DNA from: Plicaturopsis crispa FD-325 SS-3 | Lineage: Eukaryota; Basidiomycota; Agaricomycetes; Amylocorticiales; Amylocorticiaceae | Direction of reading: 5' to 3' | DNA length: 64,000 bases | Assembly: GCA_000827205.1 (NCBI GenBank) | Contig: KN832560.1 | Coordinates: forward strand, 630,056 to 694,055 | Part shown: piece after piece, positions 34,156 through 46,300 of the stretch | Numbering within the stretch: position 1 is the stretch's first letter | How the letters are laid out: each line of letters opens with the position of its first letter | Position numbers and translations under genes: made by a program | Notes under the pieces: model-generated | Database searches by the model: none | The model's input: the letters and a program-made list of their open reading frames with translations, nothing else | Told to the model about the DNA's origin: nothing

Positions 34156-36406
34156 TCAAAGCTTGAGGTGGGCGCGGGACTGGGCGATCCATGCCTTGTC
34201 CTCCGCATCCAGCTTCTGCTCGAACGGCAAGAGAGTAGGGATCGAATCCACAAATTCTTGCTCGATAAGTTCGGCGTGGTGTGCGCTGCGTGGCTTGATC
34301 GAGCATTTGTATGGGTTTGGAGGAGAGAATAGTCCCTGCGAGAGAACGTTCAGTTTGTGTAATGCTGGCGTACGGACGTGACGTACATCGTGGAAATCCC
34401 ACTCATCCAGTTCGATAGGCTTCTGCGTCTCCGGGTCGATGGCGTAGTCGAAATCAAAGGACCAAAGGAGGAACATCACAGCGAGCATCTATAGGTTTAA
34501 CTTAAGTATGCGTCACCTAGGGGATAATGGAAACCGAACGTACCAAGGCATTGTCCGCAACGTGAATACCCGGGCAAATTCTCTGCGGCACAGGTATCAG
34601 CACAGTTGCATACACAGAAACTAATGTGCGCACCCTTCCGCAGCCAAAAGCAAAAGTATGGCGCCAGTCGCGGTCGTCGACGCCAGGCTTTGTGCCAAAC
34701 TCCGTGAGCAGGTACCGGTCAGGATTGAACGCTTCATGGTTCTCAAATGCTTCAGGATCGTGATAAACGCCCCAGGTGTTCATGAAGATGGTCGTGTTCT
34801 TGGGAATGTGATAACCACGGTACTAGTCAGGAAGGAGTCAGTCATTCTATCCGGCATCAAGAGAGCATTGGAGAGAAGGCGAACCTGATCATCCGCTACC
34901 GTCATGTGAGGAAGGGCAATGGGAATGACGGGCCTCCAGCGATGGACCTAAGCGAGTGCGACATAAGTAAAAGAAAAGCATATGTAACTTGACTACTAGC
35001 CTCCTTGATGATGGCATGAATGTATTTGAGCTCGGGGTAATCTGCGAGAGTGGGTACTTTCGATCCAACCACGCGGTCCAACTCCTCGTGGGCTTTGCGC
35101 TGAACCTCGGGATTCTTGATGATCGCCAAAATCATGGTCTGTAGGAAAGACGTGCTCGTGTCGGAACCACCCTCAATCAGTGTGCCACCAAGATATCTAG
35201 ACAGGCGAGCAATGTAAGCGCAGCCCGGATGAACGATAGCGACCAGCACTCACGCTCCCAATTCACGCGTGAGGCCGAACTCTTCACGGCGTTTGACGAC
35301 CTCCTCCATGAAAGCACCGACTTCCTCGCCTCGCTCCACAGCGGCTTCCAACTCCGCGTACATTCGGCGGTAGAACCCTCTATCGACTAGGAATTAGCAA
35401 GAACAGCTGAATGGAGAACGGGTTCAAAAACATACCCTTGCAGTCTCCTCACTTCCCGCCATTCCTCCTTCCACGGGGCCCATCGCTCCGGAATATATTT
35501 CAGGACGGGGATAAGGTCGATGGGTGGCGACTGTCCAGTTGCACCGGCCTTCTCCCAGCGATGCTCGACAGCAAAGAATTCTTGGGCGTCCTTGGACTCG
35601 TACCGCGGGCATCGCTTGCCATATAGCACAGAAAGAATGCCCGAGTTCGAGGAGCGGCGTAGGTGCGTGAAGAAGTCCTACATCACGCGGCAACTTAGTT
35701 CAGTATGCGATAACAGCTAAAGGCGCGATGCTTACCTCGGGGGTATGGAGGAAGTCGTAGAGGAGCTGCATAGTCTCGGCCCGTTGGATAGGCAAGTGCC
35801 TTTCTGCGCCCTGTGGCGTGAGGATAGTATGCGCGGCTTTTCTCATCGCCCGCCATGTATCGCCTAGACACAGCACGGTCAATTGGTAAGACTATGCTTC
35901 CAATGAGTGAACTTACCATATCGGACGAGAGCCAGATGGATACCGCCCGTAATCTGCTCCGCCCAGTAAAGAGGGGGCCGATCCGCGGAGTTCCCGCTGT
36001 TCCTGTCCAGAAATTCCTTGACAGCTTTGGCACTAGAGACCACAATTGCAGTTCCAGATCCAACTTTGAGCTACCAGAAGTGCAATTGCATCAGGACGAC
36101 TTGAAGCGAACATGGTAGCGAGACGCCACACTCACCGAATATATGTCGCCATATTCAGCCGCCCACTCAGTAAATCTACGGGCCATGCGGGTAAGCTGAC
36201 AGCAGAAGCGTGATGAACAGTGCGACTTACTTGTGGTGGGCGAACGACGTTGGGAATATGTGCAGATTTCCCAGAAGCGGCACCGTCGGGGGACCTGGAG
36301 GAAGGAAACTTTCTCTGCGGCCAGCCCTCAAGATTTTGAAGACCAAAAGCGCGACAGAGACCGCAGCCACGGAGAGAACGACATCAGTGCGCACCAACGA
36401 CTCCAT
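34156..36406 (-). CDS. Cytochrome P450 monooxygenase
   Basis: ER-anchored haem monooxygenase; substrate unknown. MESLVRTDVVLSVAAVSVAL is a membrane anchor followed by the proline hinge LPPGPPTVPLLGNLHIFP. Then WRAMRKAAHTILTPQGAERH (helix C), the helix I motif GGTLIEGGSDTSTSF, the ExxR region AIIKE|VHRWRPVIPIALPH, the PERF-like region FNPDRYL and the haem loop FAFGCGR|RICPGIHVADNA, in which the cysteine ligand is present. The end is RAHLKL with TGA at 34156. About ten short introns interrupt the gene; one falls in the ExxR motif and needs a GC donor (34948-35000) to give a normal motif. It is a microsomal class II enzyme of the CYP2-like fungal type; I cannot name the CYP family. No biosynthetic cluster surrounds it. 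Confidence 0.88.
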
Positions 36407-38332
36407 GCTGGGGTGTTAAGAGAAAGGCAAGGAGAAAGGTGTGAAAGATGGATGTGCCTAGGCCAGGACTCTTATAAGGTCAACGCACCAAATTCTGACC
36501 CTGTGTTGACCTTAATGGATACAATATTGGAAGACTTCTCTTCTACCGCTTGATTGCGACATGGGATCGAACGGCCCCCTGCCGCGCGGAAGTGTTTAGG
36601 TACTTCATTTCGCAAAAAACAATTTGTTACCAAGACGCCACCTAGACCGAGTTGAAACATTGCTGAACGTCGACCAACACACGGCCATATTTGCGCGAGG
36701 TATGCCTGGTCCACTGGATCCTGGATAAAAAGTATTGAATGCACTGATAACTTGACCGACGGCCTCGAATAAAGCATGGAATTTCAACGGCTGGTGTACG
36801 CACCTATCTCCATTCGTTGGATGGCCGGCAGCAGCCGGCAACTTGAAACGGTAGGAACACAAGTTTGAGATCAAGGAACACACGGAAGCAAAACGTATCA
36901 AGCGAATCCCCTGTCTAAATGTTCTTCGCCGTGGTATCCGGACCGTGGCTGCCCGATTCACTTGGCCCGATTTACTGAAAGCATCGAGCCAGTCAAATGC
37001 CTGGAAGATCTAATAAAATGTCAACAAGATGTCCTTAGGATGGAGCGTTACTTCATACCCTGGAGCGCCTTAGAGAGGCTAGTCTCGACACCCGCTCTAG
37101 CGGAAGTACCATTTTTGCGACCCTGATGAGTTTGTGGGCACATACGAAACAGGTAACAATTACGGATCGGAGAGCATGTGCTTACTTACAACGACGACGG
37201 AGGAGTTGGTTTGTGTGGACGTGACGCACAATGAAAGTCCAAGATGGAGAAACGCGGTGACGGAGTTCAGACAGACCCTCGCCTTGGCCAGCATACGCGC
37301 TGATGACACTTCATGAGCAGGCTGAAGATTGTGCTGCTCACTTTGTGTACTCGTGCTGGTTGGGTCACTGCCGTACTTTTTGTTGCCTCTCAAGGCCATT
37401 CTTGGCGGTCGGCAAATCCGAGAAACGGCCGCAAAGAATGCTGGGCCACGCAGCCAAGAGGGGGACGCCAGGGGGACGCGCTGGAAACTTGTAATTGCAC
37501 CTTAGGTGAATTGTCAGTAAGGTACGAGCCTCCGAGTTACAATGGAAGATACCTTATCAAAAGGCAGGCCAGCAAGGGCTATCTACGTCGTTGAGACTGA
37601 CTAGATGGTGAGCCAATGCAGCCATACGTGTAAAGTCAAGCTCCATCGAGGCCGTTTGCACATACCTTAAGCTCGCGTTGAGATTTCCTTGGGCTACCTA
37701 CTCACAAGCAAGTGAATATCAAGGCTAATTTTTCATTTCTTCTTTCGAATCATTACTGCCGGCTTTGATTGTACGCAAAGGTCTGAGTGCGACATCTTCA
37801 AGGAAGGCAGCATCCGAGTCCACAAGTTAATGCTCCGAATACCTGAAGCAGCGCTGAGTGTGCAGCAGCCGTCCAGTAGCTAAGTGTGGGCAGGGTAGGT
37901 AGCGAGATGGGCAGTATTTAGACTTGAGCGACGGAAAGTGAACTTGGGGAGATGAGCGTCGTCGAGAGAAAAGCGGATGGACCCGTTCCGACCATTTGGC
38001 GTTGGTTGAAATTTGAAACTTGACACGCTCGATCGCGACGCGACTGAACGGTTCGCGTAGGCGGCGCCACCTTCCGGACTCCCTGCACATAACGCTCCGT
38101 ACTCAATATCTACATTCAAGTTACTTACAAAACTAGCACCAGTCTACGCGTAAGTTTGACATATGTCAAATATCAGTTGAATTCGTGCTAAACAAGGGCA
38201 TCATCATGATGCGTCGGGCCTGCAGACGCGGCACTCACAGGTAACTTACTGAAATTTCCTCTACCACTGGCAGTGCCGTACCGCTTGCACGTCGCATATT
38301 CGCAGCTGTCATCGAGGCTATCTCCATCGTAG
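36407..38332. other. Long intergenic region, P450 to TilS
   Basis: 1,926 bp between two divergent genes. No family-like frame, tRNA or terminal inverted repeat was found. Short open frames (for example 37880-38119 on the minus strand) have no recognisable motif. The P450 TATA box candidate lies at its left end. Confidence 0.5.
36471..36478 (-). promoter_or_regulatory. Candidate TATA box of the P450 gene
   Basis: CTTATAAG, a palindromic TATA-like sequence, stands about 65-70 bp upstream of the P450 ATG at 36406. The distance is plausible for a TATA box with a short 5' UTR. No other evidence. Confidence 0.45.
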
Positions 38333-40203
38333 ATGAGAGTGATATCACCGATAACCCAGGGCGAATTTCTCAAGGCTTTTGCAAAATGCATACCTCCAGG
38401 ATCTTTGGGCACCAAGTTAGGTGGGTGGCCTCGCTATGATTGCGGGACCTTATTTACACATTCCCTTAGCTGTCGCCAATTCTGGAGGCCCAGATTCCAC
38501 CTGCCTACTATTTCTAACGCATAGGATGCTTTCCGATAGGAAACGGGACGATCCCCCACGGTCTGTCATTTCTTTGACCGTCGATCACTCTTTGCAATCC
38601 TCCTCGGCATCCATGGCCGCGCAATGCCAGAAAATGGCAGGCACCCTGGGCATACAGCATCTCACTGCTGCTATTCCATGGGGAGAAGCACCACTCCCAC
38701 CTCGACCTAGCGGCTCTGTACCTTTCGAAGGCATCGCCCGTGAGGCGCGATACAGTGTTCTGTTCAAAGGAATGGAACGTTTTGGGGCGAGTTCCATTGC
38801 CTTCGGGCATCACGCAGACGACCAGGTAGAAACCTCTTTGATGCGGCTTGCCAGAGGTACGACCGAGCTGGGTGCCGGAGGCATGAGACGGATTCGGAGG
38901 TGGGGAATGGGGACTGGCCGTGGGCCGGAAGACCTTGGCTGGACTGGGTACGCAGGCATGAACAAATGGATACTACGCCCAATGCTGTCATTCAGTAAGG
39001 TGAGGCGTGCAGCCCTCTATTCCTGTTCGATATCTTATGTCGCAGGATAGGATCCTCGCGACCTGTGATGAACACCGTCTGGAATATGTTACCGACCAGA
39101 CGAATTTCCAGCCGGAGCTAACTCTTCGCAACGCAGTGCGTCATATGCTTTCCGGAAAGGATCTTTCTAGGAATGGAAATGAGGTGCGTTGGACGAAGTC
39201 TTGTGTCCTTATATGCTGACCCCAATACGTGTGTATCAGCCGCCTCTGCCTAACACACTGCCGGATGAGATTGCGGAGCAGTTACGGGGTATCAGAAAAG
39301 CTACTCAAGATGTTCTACATCTCGACGTCTCAGGCGGTCGAGAAAAGCTTCGAAACGCCGTGGGGAATCTTTCAAATGGTGTAGAGGAGATTGAAGACGA
39401 AGGTACACCCTCTCCCTTTTCTGTCCTCGTACCTCAGCTTAACATTCATCTCCTTTTTAGCTACTCACCACCTCGAGAGCCATGCCCTACCATCTCCGCC
39501 TGGCACTTTCTTATTATCCGGAAATGGCCTATTGAACATACACGACGAAACTGTGCGCTCAGCCATGATCCTGCGCATCCTACGTTACTGTTCGTTTTAT
39601 CCATGGGGCTCGCTGCGGGCAGACGGAAACCGCCGTAGAAAGATGATTGACCGCATCGTCGAGACTGTATGGGCACCTGATCCCTTCGAGACCCATGCTA
39701 CCCCATTCGTCGCCGGGAGCGGCGTTCTTTGGACGCCAGTAGGGATCGAGGGGAAGCGCATCCTTTTCCCTGAGGCTATCCGGAGCCGCGGAACCAAACC
39801 CACACACCACGCCTGGCTCGCCTCGAGACAGTTTCCTTTCAGGCATCGCAACGGAGAGATGGAACGCTCGCTGTCTATGGACGTAACCGATGCGGTGCTC
39901 GATGCGCACAGCGGGGAGAACGTCGATGTCATGTGGGACAGCCGGTTCCTTGTGACATTCAAGACGGATATGATGCCCTCCTCGATACGAACTGCGCTCC
40001 AGAATGGCACCAGCACCATCGACGTCTCGCCTCATACGCGATGGATCTGGCCACTAGTGTCGTTGAAGAACGTCGGTGATTTGGACGAACTCCCTGGCCA
40101 CCAACTTGCAGCGTACTCAGGAGAGGAAGACAATTCGTCTGAGCTGGCCGTTGCACTACCGTGGATCGACATAAAGTGGATACGAATCCTGGACGCTACA
40201 TGA
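38333..40203 (+). CDS. tilS: tRNA(Ile)-lysidine synthetase, TilS type
   Basis: TilS converts the C34 of the CAU anticodon of tRNA-Ile to lysidine using ATP and lysine; in eukaryotes the enzyme would serve mitochondria. Start [16 protein letters not shown]. After an intron of about 50 nt, exon 2 joins as [20 protein letters not shown], the PP-loop ATPase motif SGGxDS. Next come [55 protein letters not shown] and [19 protein letters not shown] with [20 protein letters not shown], all characteristic of TilS. The C-terminal 300 residues are less conserved. Stop TGA at 40201. No clear presequence is seen. The stop codon is only 38 bp from that of the convergent hydrolase gene. Confidence 0.87.
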
Positions 40204-40241
40204 CGTTGTACATATGTGCAGGTCAAAAATTCCAGTTAAAA

Positions 40242-41553
40242 TTACAAGACAGCTTTCCCTGCACGACGCCCCTCGTCGACCGGTAGTACATCGTTTAGGA
40301 AGTTCTCTATAACATCATTCCATATCTGAATGTCGAAGTACTCCCACCAGGCGTGCCCGAAATCGAGGTTGGGGAGACCGTATCCAGTGTCTTCTCGAAC
40401 GCCGAGTAGGACAGCGTGCGGGATAAGTCGAGTGAATTCTTCCCCGCGAGAAAATGGTACGACGGTGTCGCGTTTGCCGTGTATAACTAGAACACGAGTT
40501 GTTCGAGGGATTTGTGCGTGCAGAGCGCCCAAATCGAATTTTGCCATCTACGAAAAGGTAACGGTGACATTGGAAGATGAATGGATGGTCTGATGACTTA
40601 CAGCGGATTTTTGTTTGGCTAGAAAAAGTGGTCAGAGATCATGTCTACACACTAGACACTGGACACTACTCACCTATCGTGTGCATTGGCCTATTGTCGG
40701 GTAAGCTTCAGCTCAAAAAACCTCGTATGGATGGTGCAGAGTGGCCTACCGTTTTGCGATGTAGCGAGAGATCCACCAACGCCGCCTGGGCTGGTTGGCC
40801 GCGTCTGCAAGCCACTCAGTATCGAAGAATGATTCTACTATCGGTTTCATAATGGCAATCTTCTCAGCGTCTGTCTGCGGAGCGGGAGCGTTCGTAGCAA
40901 TTTTCAGACCGCCCCTTGGCTGCCCCGCGCCCGCAGGGCGCAATGGTGAGCCCAGGGTCGCAGTTAGAATCAAATGCGAGATGCGGAACGGCAAGTTCAC
41001 GGGTCGCTCGGGATGGTAGGGCATAACAGCCAATTGCTGCACAATGGTACCTATGATTCCAACAATGAGATGCAAATTATTGAGCCCAGCGCAAGACAAC
41101 TTACCACCCATGGACCAGCCACAAATTGCGACTTCCTCCCATTTCAGAGAGGCGATGAGAAATACCAGGTCTTTCGCTAGAGACTCCAATGAAATTTCAT
41201 CGTCTCCCGAGGGCGTAGAGTAGGCAGAGTCGCCTATCCCCCTTCAAGAGGCGTTGAGCACGTGCCACGTGTCGACAGAAGTCCAAGATAAGTGCACACC
41301 TATGATCGTAGAGCAAAACTTCCCGACAAAAATGTGAGATATATAGCACGATATGAGAAGGACACGTACTCGGTCGCTGGCGACTGAGAGCAGAGCTCAG
41401 CCTGTCCCAGTCATTTCTCCGCGAGGTCATTCCGCACACGAGAACGAGCGGAACAGCACGACCTATATGCTGCGAGCCCAAGACCTCGTAGGCTAGCTTG
41501 GCTCCGTCCGGTAAGCTGACAGTTGAATACACAGGTTCAGCGATGTCTTCCAT
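40242..41553 (-). CDS. Alpha/beta hydrolase, copy 1
   Basis: Start MEDIAEPVYSTVSLPDGAKL. Exons joined by short introns give VLVCGMTSRRNDWDRLSSAL, LLYDHR|GIGDSAYSTPSGDD, VAICGWSMGG (nucleophile elbow GWSMG), then LPFRISHLILTATLGSP and, in the last exon, RVLVIHGKRDTVVPFSRGEE with GLPNLDFGHAWWEYF. Ser, Asp and His of the catalytic triad can all be placed, so the protein should be an active hydrolase; the substrate is unknown. Stop TAA at 40242. The copy at 42003 is about as long and very similar, most strongly in the exons. Both copies keep open exons and splice sites. Confidence 0.88.
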
Positions 41554-41895
41554 GTTGTGAGAGTGCAACTAAAGGTGAATGCTGCAACGTTGTGATTGTA
41601 ATTTCTGGAGGTGGTGGGAGTTAAATGAAAGGGGATCAGCAAGATATTTACCTGTTGTTTGCAAATAGGCCGGCAACCGGGCAAGTGCTCCCGTGTGCCT
41701 GTTTTCAAACTGGAAGTTGGACCAGATGTAGTTGAACAGAGTTGGACGGGCTGGATGGACGCCCATAGCACATAGCTCTGCCGGAAGTAAAGCTGTGAGA
41801 ACAGGAAAAGATTACCGGGCTAATGACGAAGATGATGATTTTGTCCGCGGTATTCAAATAGACATAAGTGGGAGCGTATCTAGGCACGTCCCTCC

Positions 41896-41999
41896 TTAAT
41901 CAGTAAACTTGAAACTATGGCTGCTCAGCGCTCATCTGGAAACGTATCAGATTAGAGTTGCGACCTAGAGCTATGGACTGCATGTTGAACTTACCGTTA
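41896..41999 (-). pseudogene. Relic of SRP40 last intron and exon
   Basis: This 104-bp stretch matches 43666-43759, which holds the start of the last SRP40 intron, its body and the last coding exon (MSSHSFKFTD). Here the exon has about seven extra bases and has drifted, and there is no upstream SRP40 sequence, so it cannot be expressed as part of that protein. It came along in the tandem duplication and now forms the far upstream region of hydrolase copy 1. Confidence 0.8.
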
Positions 42000-43759
42000 A
42001 AATTACAAGACAGCTTTCCCTGCACGACGCCTCTTGTCCCCCGGTAGTACGTCGTTTAGGAAGTTCTCTATAGCATCATTCCATATCTGGATGTCGAAGT
42101 ATTCCCACCAGGCATGCCCGAAATCGAGGTTGGGGAGACCGTATCCAGTGTCTTTTCGGATGCCGAGTAGGATAACATGCGGAATAAGTCGAGTGAGCTC
42201 TTCCCCGCGAGAAAATGGCACAACGGCGTCGCGTTTGCCATGTATCACTAGAACCCGAGTTGCTCGAGGGATCCGTGCGTGCAGACCACCCAAATCGAAT
42301 TTTGCCGTCTACGAAAAGGCAACGTTGACATTGGTAGATGTATGGATAGTTAAATAAGACTTACAGCGGCTTTTTGTTTCGCTAAAAAGCGAGTTAGAGA
42401 TCATGTCTATACGCTAGACACTGGACACCACTCACCTATCGTGTGCATTGGCCTATTGTCGGGCAAGCTTAAGCTTAGACAACCTCGCATGGATGGCGTT
42501 GTGGCCTACCTTTTTGCGATGTAACGCGTAATCCACCAACGCCTTCTGGGCTGGTTGGCCGCGTCTGCAAGCCACTCGGTATCGAAAAATGATTCTGCTA
42601 TCGGTTTCATAATGGCAATCTTCTGAGCGTCCGTATGCGGAGGGGGAGCGTCCATGGCAATTTGCAGACCGGTCCTAGGCTGCCCCGCACCCGCAGGGCG
42701 CAATGGCGAGCCCAGGGTCGCAGTCAGAATCAAATGCGAGATACGGAACGGCAAGTTCACGGGTCGCTCGGGATGGTAAGGCAGAAGAGCCAATTGCTGC
42801 ACAATGATACCTATACATTTCAATGGATGAGATGCAATTCATCGAGACCAGTGCAAGACATCTTTACCGCCCATAGACCATCCACAAATTGCGACTTCCT
42901 TCCATTTCAGAGAGCCAATGAGAAATACGAGGTCTTTCGCCAGAGACTCCATGGAAACTTCGTCGTCTCCTGAGGGCGTAGAATAGGTGGAGTCACCCAT
43001 CCCCCTTCAAGAGGAGATGAGCATATGCCGCAAGCTTGCGTCGACAGAAGGAATAAGTGCACACCTATGATCATAGAGCAAAACTTCCAGCCGAAGATGT
43101 GAGAGAGATACCATGGAGTGAGATGTACACTTACTCGGTCGCTGGCGACTTAGAGCAGAGCTCAGCCTGTCCCAGTCGTTTCTCCTCGAGGTCATTCCGC
43201 ACACAAGAACGAGCGGAACCGCACAACCTATATGCTCTGAGCCCAGGACCTGGTAGGCGAGTTTGGCTCCATCCGGTAAGCTGACATTCGAATACACAGG
43301 TTCGACGATATCTGCCATATTGCGAAATTGCCACTGAACGTCGAAGGTCGCAACGTTGCAACCGTGGAGGAAGATTGCTGGAGGTGGTGGGAGTTAGATG
43401 AGAAGGACTCCGCAAGTTATACCTGTCGCCTATAGATAGGCCGGCAACCAGTCATGTGTTCCCATATGCCAATTTTGCACCTGGAAGTTTAAGCTGGGCG
43501 GGACCCAGCTAGGACAGTTTGGACGGGATGGATAGAGCGCACGCCACAAGGTTCTGTCGGAAGCAAAGTTGTGAGAATGAAATCGAGATTATAGGACTAA
43601 GATGATGATTTGGTCCGCGGTATTCCAACAGAGATAAGTAGAAACGTATCTAGGCACGTTCCTCTCTAATCAGTAAACTTAAAACTATGGCTGCTCATCT
43701 AGAGACGTATCAGGTTAGAGCTGCGACTAGAACTAAAATGTACATCGAACTTACCGTTA
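42000..43759. repeat. Tandem duplication, unit 2 (1,760 bp)
   Basis: Second unit of the direct repeat that starts at 40239. Its right end lies inside the SRP40 gene, so the SRP40 copy here is the original. Length differs from unit 1 by one base although many small changes have built up, mainly in introns and upstream DNA, so the duplication is not very recent. Confidence 0.85.
42003..43318 (-). CDS. Alpha/beta hydrolase, copy 2
   Basis: Start MADIVEPVYSNVSLPDGAKL. The exons parallel copy 1: VLVCGMTSRRNDWDRLSSAL, LLYDHR|GMGDSTYSTPSGDD, VAICGWSMGG, NLPFRISHLILTATLGSPLR, TRVLVIHGKRDAVVPF and GLPNLDFGHAWWEYFDIQ. The triad Ser, Asp and His are present, and exon frames are open, so this copy too looks functional. 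Stop TAA at 42003. Differences to copy 1 include APAPQTDAE against APPPHTDAQ and several conservative changes, a pattern of selection on the protein. The start lies 348 bp from the SRP40 stop codon, so its promoter overlaps the SRP40 3' region. Substrate unknown. Confidence 0.88.
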
Positions 43760-45424
43760 TCTCTCCGCCCTTATAACTTCCTCGTTTCTTCTTGTTCTTC
43801 TCCTTCCTGAAACCAGCCCCGCGCGTGACGATGAGGTCGCGATGTGCGCGCTCCCCGTAGTCGTTGCTTGGCCCAACCTGTCATGGCATTGTTCAGTCAA
43901 TGAATCACGAAGACGGAAGGAGGACACCAACTCTTGCTTCGTATCTGTTGTCTTGTATCGCTTGTTCAAGCACCGCGTCCGGCTTGATCCTCTGGAAAGG
44001 CGTATTCGTCTTCCGTGCCGGTTTCCCATTCTCCCCCCGTATGCGCCCAGTGGAAGTAGAACCGGACAGTCCTTGCGGCGTGGAATCTTCTCGGGCGGTG
44101 CTAGTGACAGCAGTCGTCACGGCTGCGCCACTCTCGGAGGTGCGACGCTTTTTCGTGACTTTGGTCTCCTCGGCTGCTACCTCGGGGGTAGAAGCTGACG
44201 ACGATGAAGCGGGTGTCGATGCGGCCTCTTTGGCAACCTTGACGTCCGAACCTGAGTCCGAGTCTGAATCCGAAGAATCTGACGAGGAGGAAGAGCTGGA
44301 GCTGGAGCTTGCAGCCTTTTTCGATTTCTTCGTTGTCTTCACTATCTTCGCGGTCTTCTTTGCTACTACCGGCGCCTCGTCTTCACTCGAGTCCGACGAT
44401 GAATCGCTGCTTTTGTCCTTGACCTTGTCATCGTCTGAGCTGTCATCTGAACTGTCGTCCGAGCTGGAAGAGCTCTCGGCGTCGTGCTTGCTCTCCGAGG
44501 ATAAGGTTCTACTTGAGCTACGTCCGGATGGTGCAGGCTCCGGAATTTTGTTGTCCACAGGTTTGGCGGTGGTTTTGGCTTTTGTTTTCGGTGCCACCTT
44601 TTTGGAAGGTTTCGTACTACTGGCGTCTGTATCAAGTTTCTTGAGCAGATATGCTACGTCGATCAAATGTATCATACCTGATTCTGAGTCAGAGTCACTC
44701 GAGCTGGAGCTATCATCTGAAGATGACGCTGCAGGATCTCGGAATCAGCGTCATTAACACAGAAACAGCAAGGCACTCACAGTCCGAGTCAGACTTTGTT
44801 TTCAAGGCTTTTTGGGGGGCTGATTTGGTCGTCTTAACGGTGGCCTTTGTTTTCTTCTTAGGCTCGTCGGAAGAATCTGAATCCGAGCTCGAGCTATCGG
44901 AGGAGTCGGAGGATGACGAGGCGACAGTGGACTTGGCCTTCTTCTTCTTCTCCTTGGGAGGCGGAGCCGTGCTAGCAGCATCGCTCGAGTCAGAGTCCGA
45001 GGATGACGCTAAGGAAGGACACAAACGAAAAGATTGAATAAAATTGTTCGACAAACGCAAGGCAACGTCCACTCACAATCCGAATCCGAATCTGAACTCG
45101 AATCGCTGCTAACTAAATGCCTCAGATACACGTCGAGAATCCACATAAAAACGCGACGTACGAAGAATCGGGCGAAGCCTTCTTCTCAGTCGTTAGTAGT
45201 TTCCACTGCTTGATGATTTCGTCCAGCTGGGGCCCATCCGTCGCTACATCATCTTTTAGAACAAGGGTGTCTTTGACGGACTTCTTCAATGCCTGTGCTG
45301 CCTTTTGGTGGGAGTGTTTCGTTAGGAAGGCATGGATTAGAGTGTAAGTGGCTATAAAGCGGCGAGGGTCAGCATCGCGTTATAGATCCCATTCCGTTAA
45401 CGCACTTGCAAGGTTTCCGTCCAT
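43666..45424 (-). CDS. SRP40: SRP40/Nopp140 nucleolar phosphoprotein
   Basis: Nucleolar chaperone of snoRNPs. The start MDGNLA|TTYTLIHAFLTKHS leads into a LisH motif with HQKAAQALKKSV. The middle consists of Ser/Asp/Glu-rich acidic blocks (such as SSSDSSDSSSSDSDSSDE) alternating with Lys/Pro/Ala-rich basic blocks, the casein kinase II target repeats typical of Nopp140. The C-terminus has the conserved SRP40 domain: TNTPFQRIKPDAVLEQAIQD, NRYEA, NDYGERAHRDLIVTRGAGFR and KKKRGSYKGGEI. The last coding exon is tiny and gives MSSHSFKFTD, TAG at 43666. Several introns, including small ones between the acidic blocks. The start is 170 bp from the divergent RIB4. The tail exon and intron were copied into 41896-41999 by the tandem duplication. 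Confidence 0.92.
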
Positions 45425-45594
45425 AATGTTATGCGCCCGCCACTCTACGACGACGAGATATAGATAGAAATGTGAGGGTGAAGAGATGAAAAGACCTTTT
45501 GTTCCGCAGACGAGAGGAACGGAAGTGAAATATTTTGTAAAATGAAACCCGGAAGTCGGAGATCGGACCAGACACGACGCGCTCCCGAACCACG
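45425..45594. promoter_or_regulatory. Short divergent promoter, SRP40/RIB4
   Basis: Only 170 bp separate the two start codons, so both genes must share or overlap control regions. I see no clear TATA box or palindrome. Confidence 0.5.

Positions 45595-46300
<706 letters not shown>

Larger units (their letters stand above)
40239..41999. repeat. Tandem duplication, unit 1 (1,761 bp)
   Basis: Unit 1 and unit 2 (42000-43759) align over their whole length: hydrolase gene, its upstream region, then the last exon and intron of SRP40. The left edge reads CAGTTAAAATTAC, the middle junction CCGTTAAAATTAC and the right edge CCGTTATCTC, so all three share GTTA at the break. Confidence 0.85.

Noticed and set aside
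36540-36570. A GTTCGATCCC-like B box on the minus strand
   Set aside because: No A box at the right distance and no cloverleaf.
40242-41553. Idea that hydrolase copy 1 is a pseudogene because one acceptor choice gives a frame that stops early
   Set aside because: An acceptor a few bases upstream (giving DHR|GIGDS) keeps the frame and the family sequence, as in copy 2.
43864-44757. 297-codon open frame on the plus strand, rich in Ser, Glu and Leu
   Set aside because: It is the antisense of the acidic Ser/Asp repeats of SRP40, whose simple sequence leaves the opposite strand open. The minus-strand frame has the family domains.
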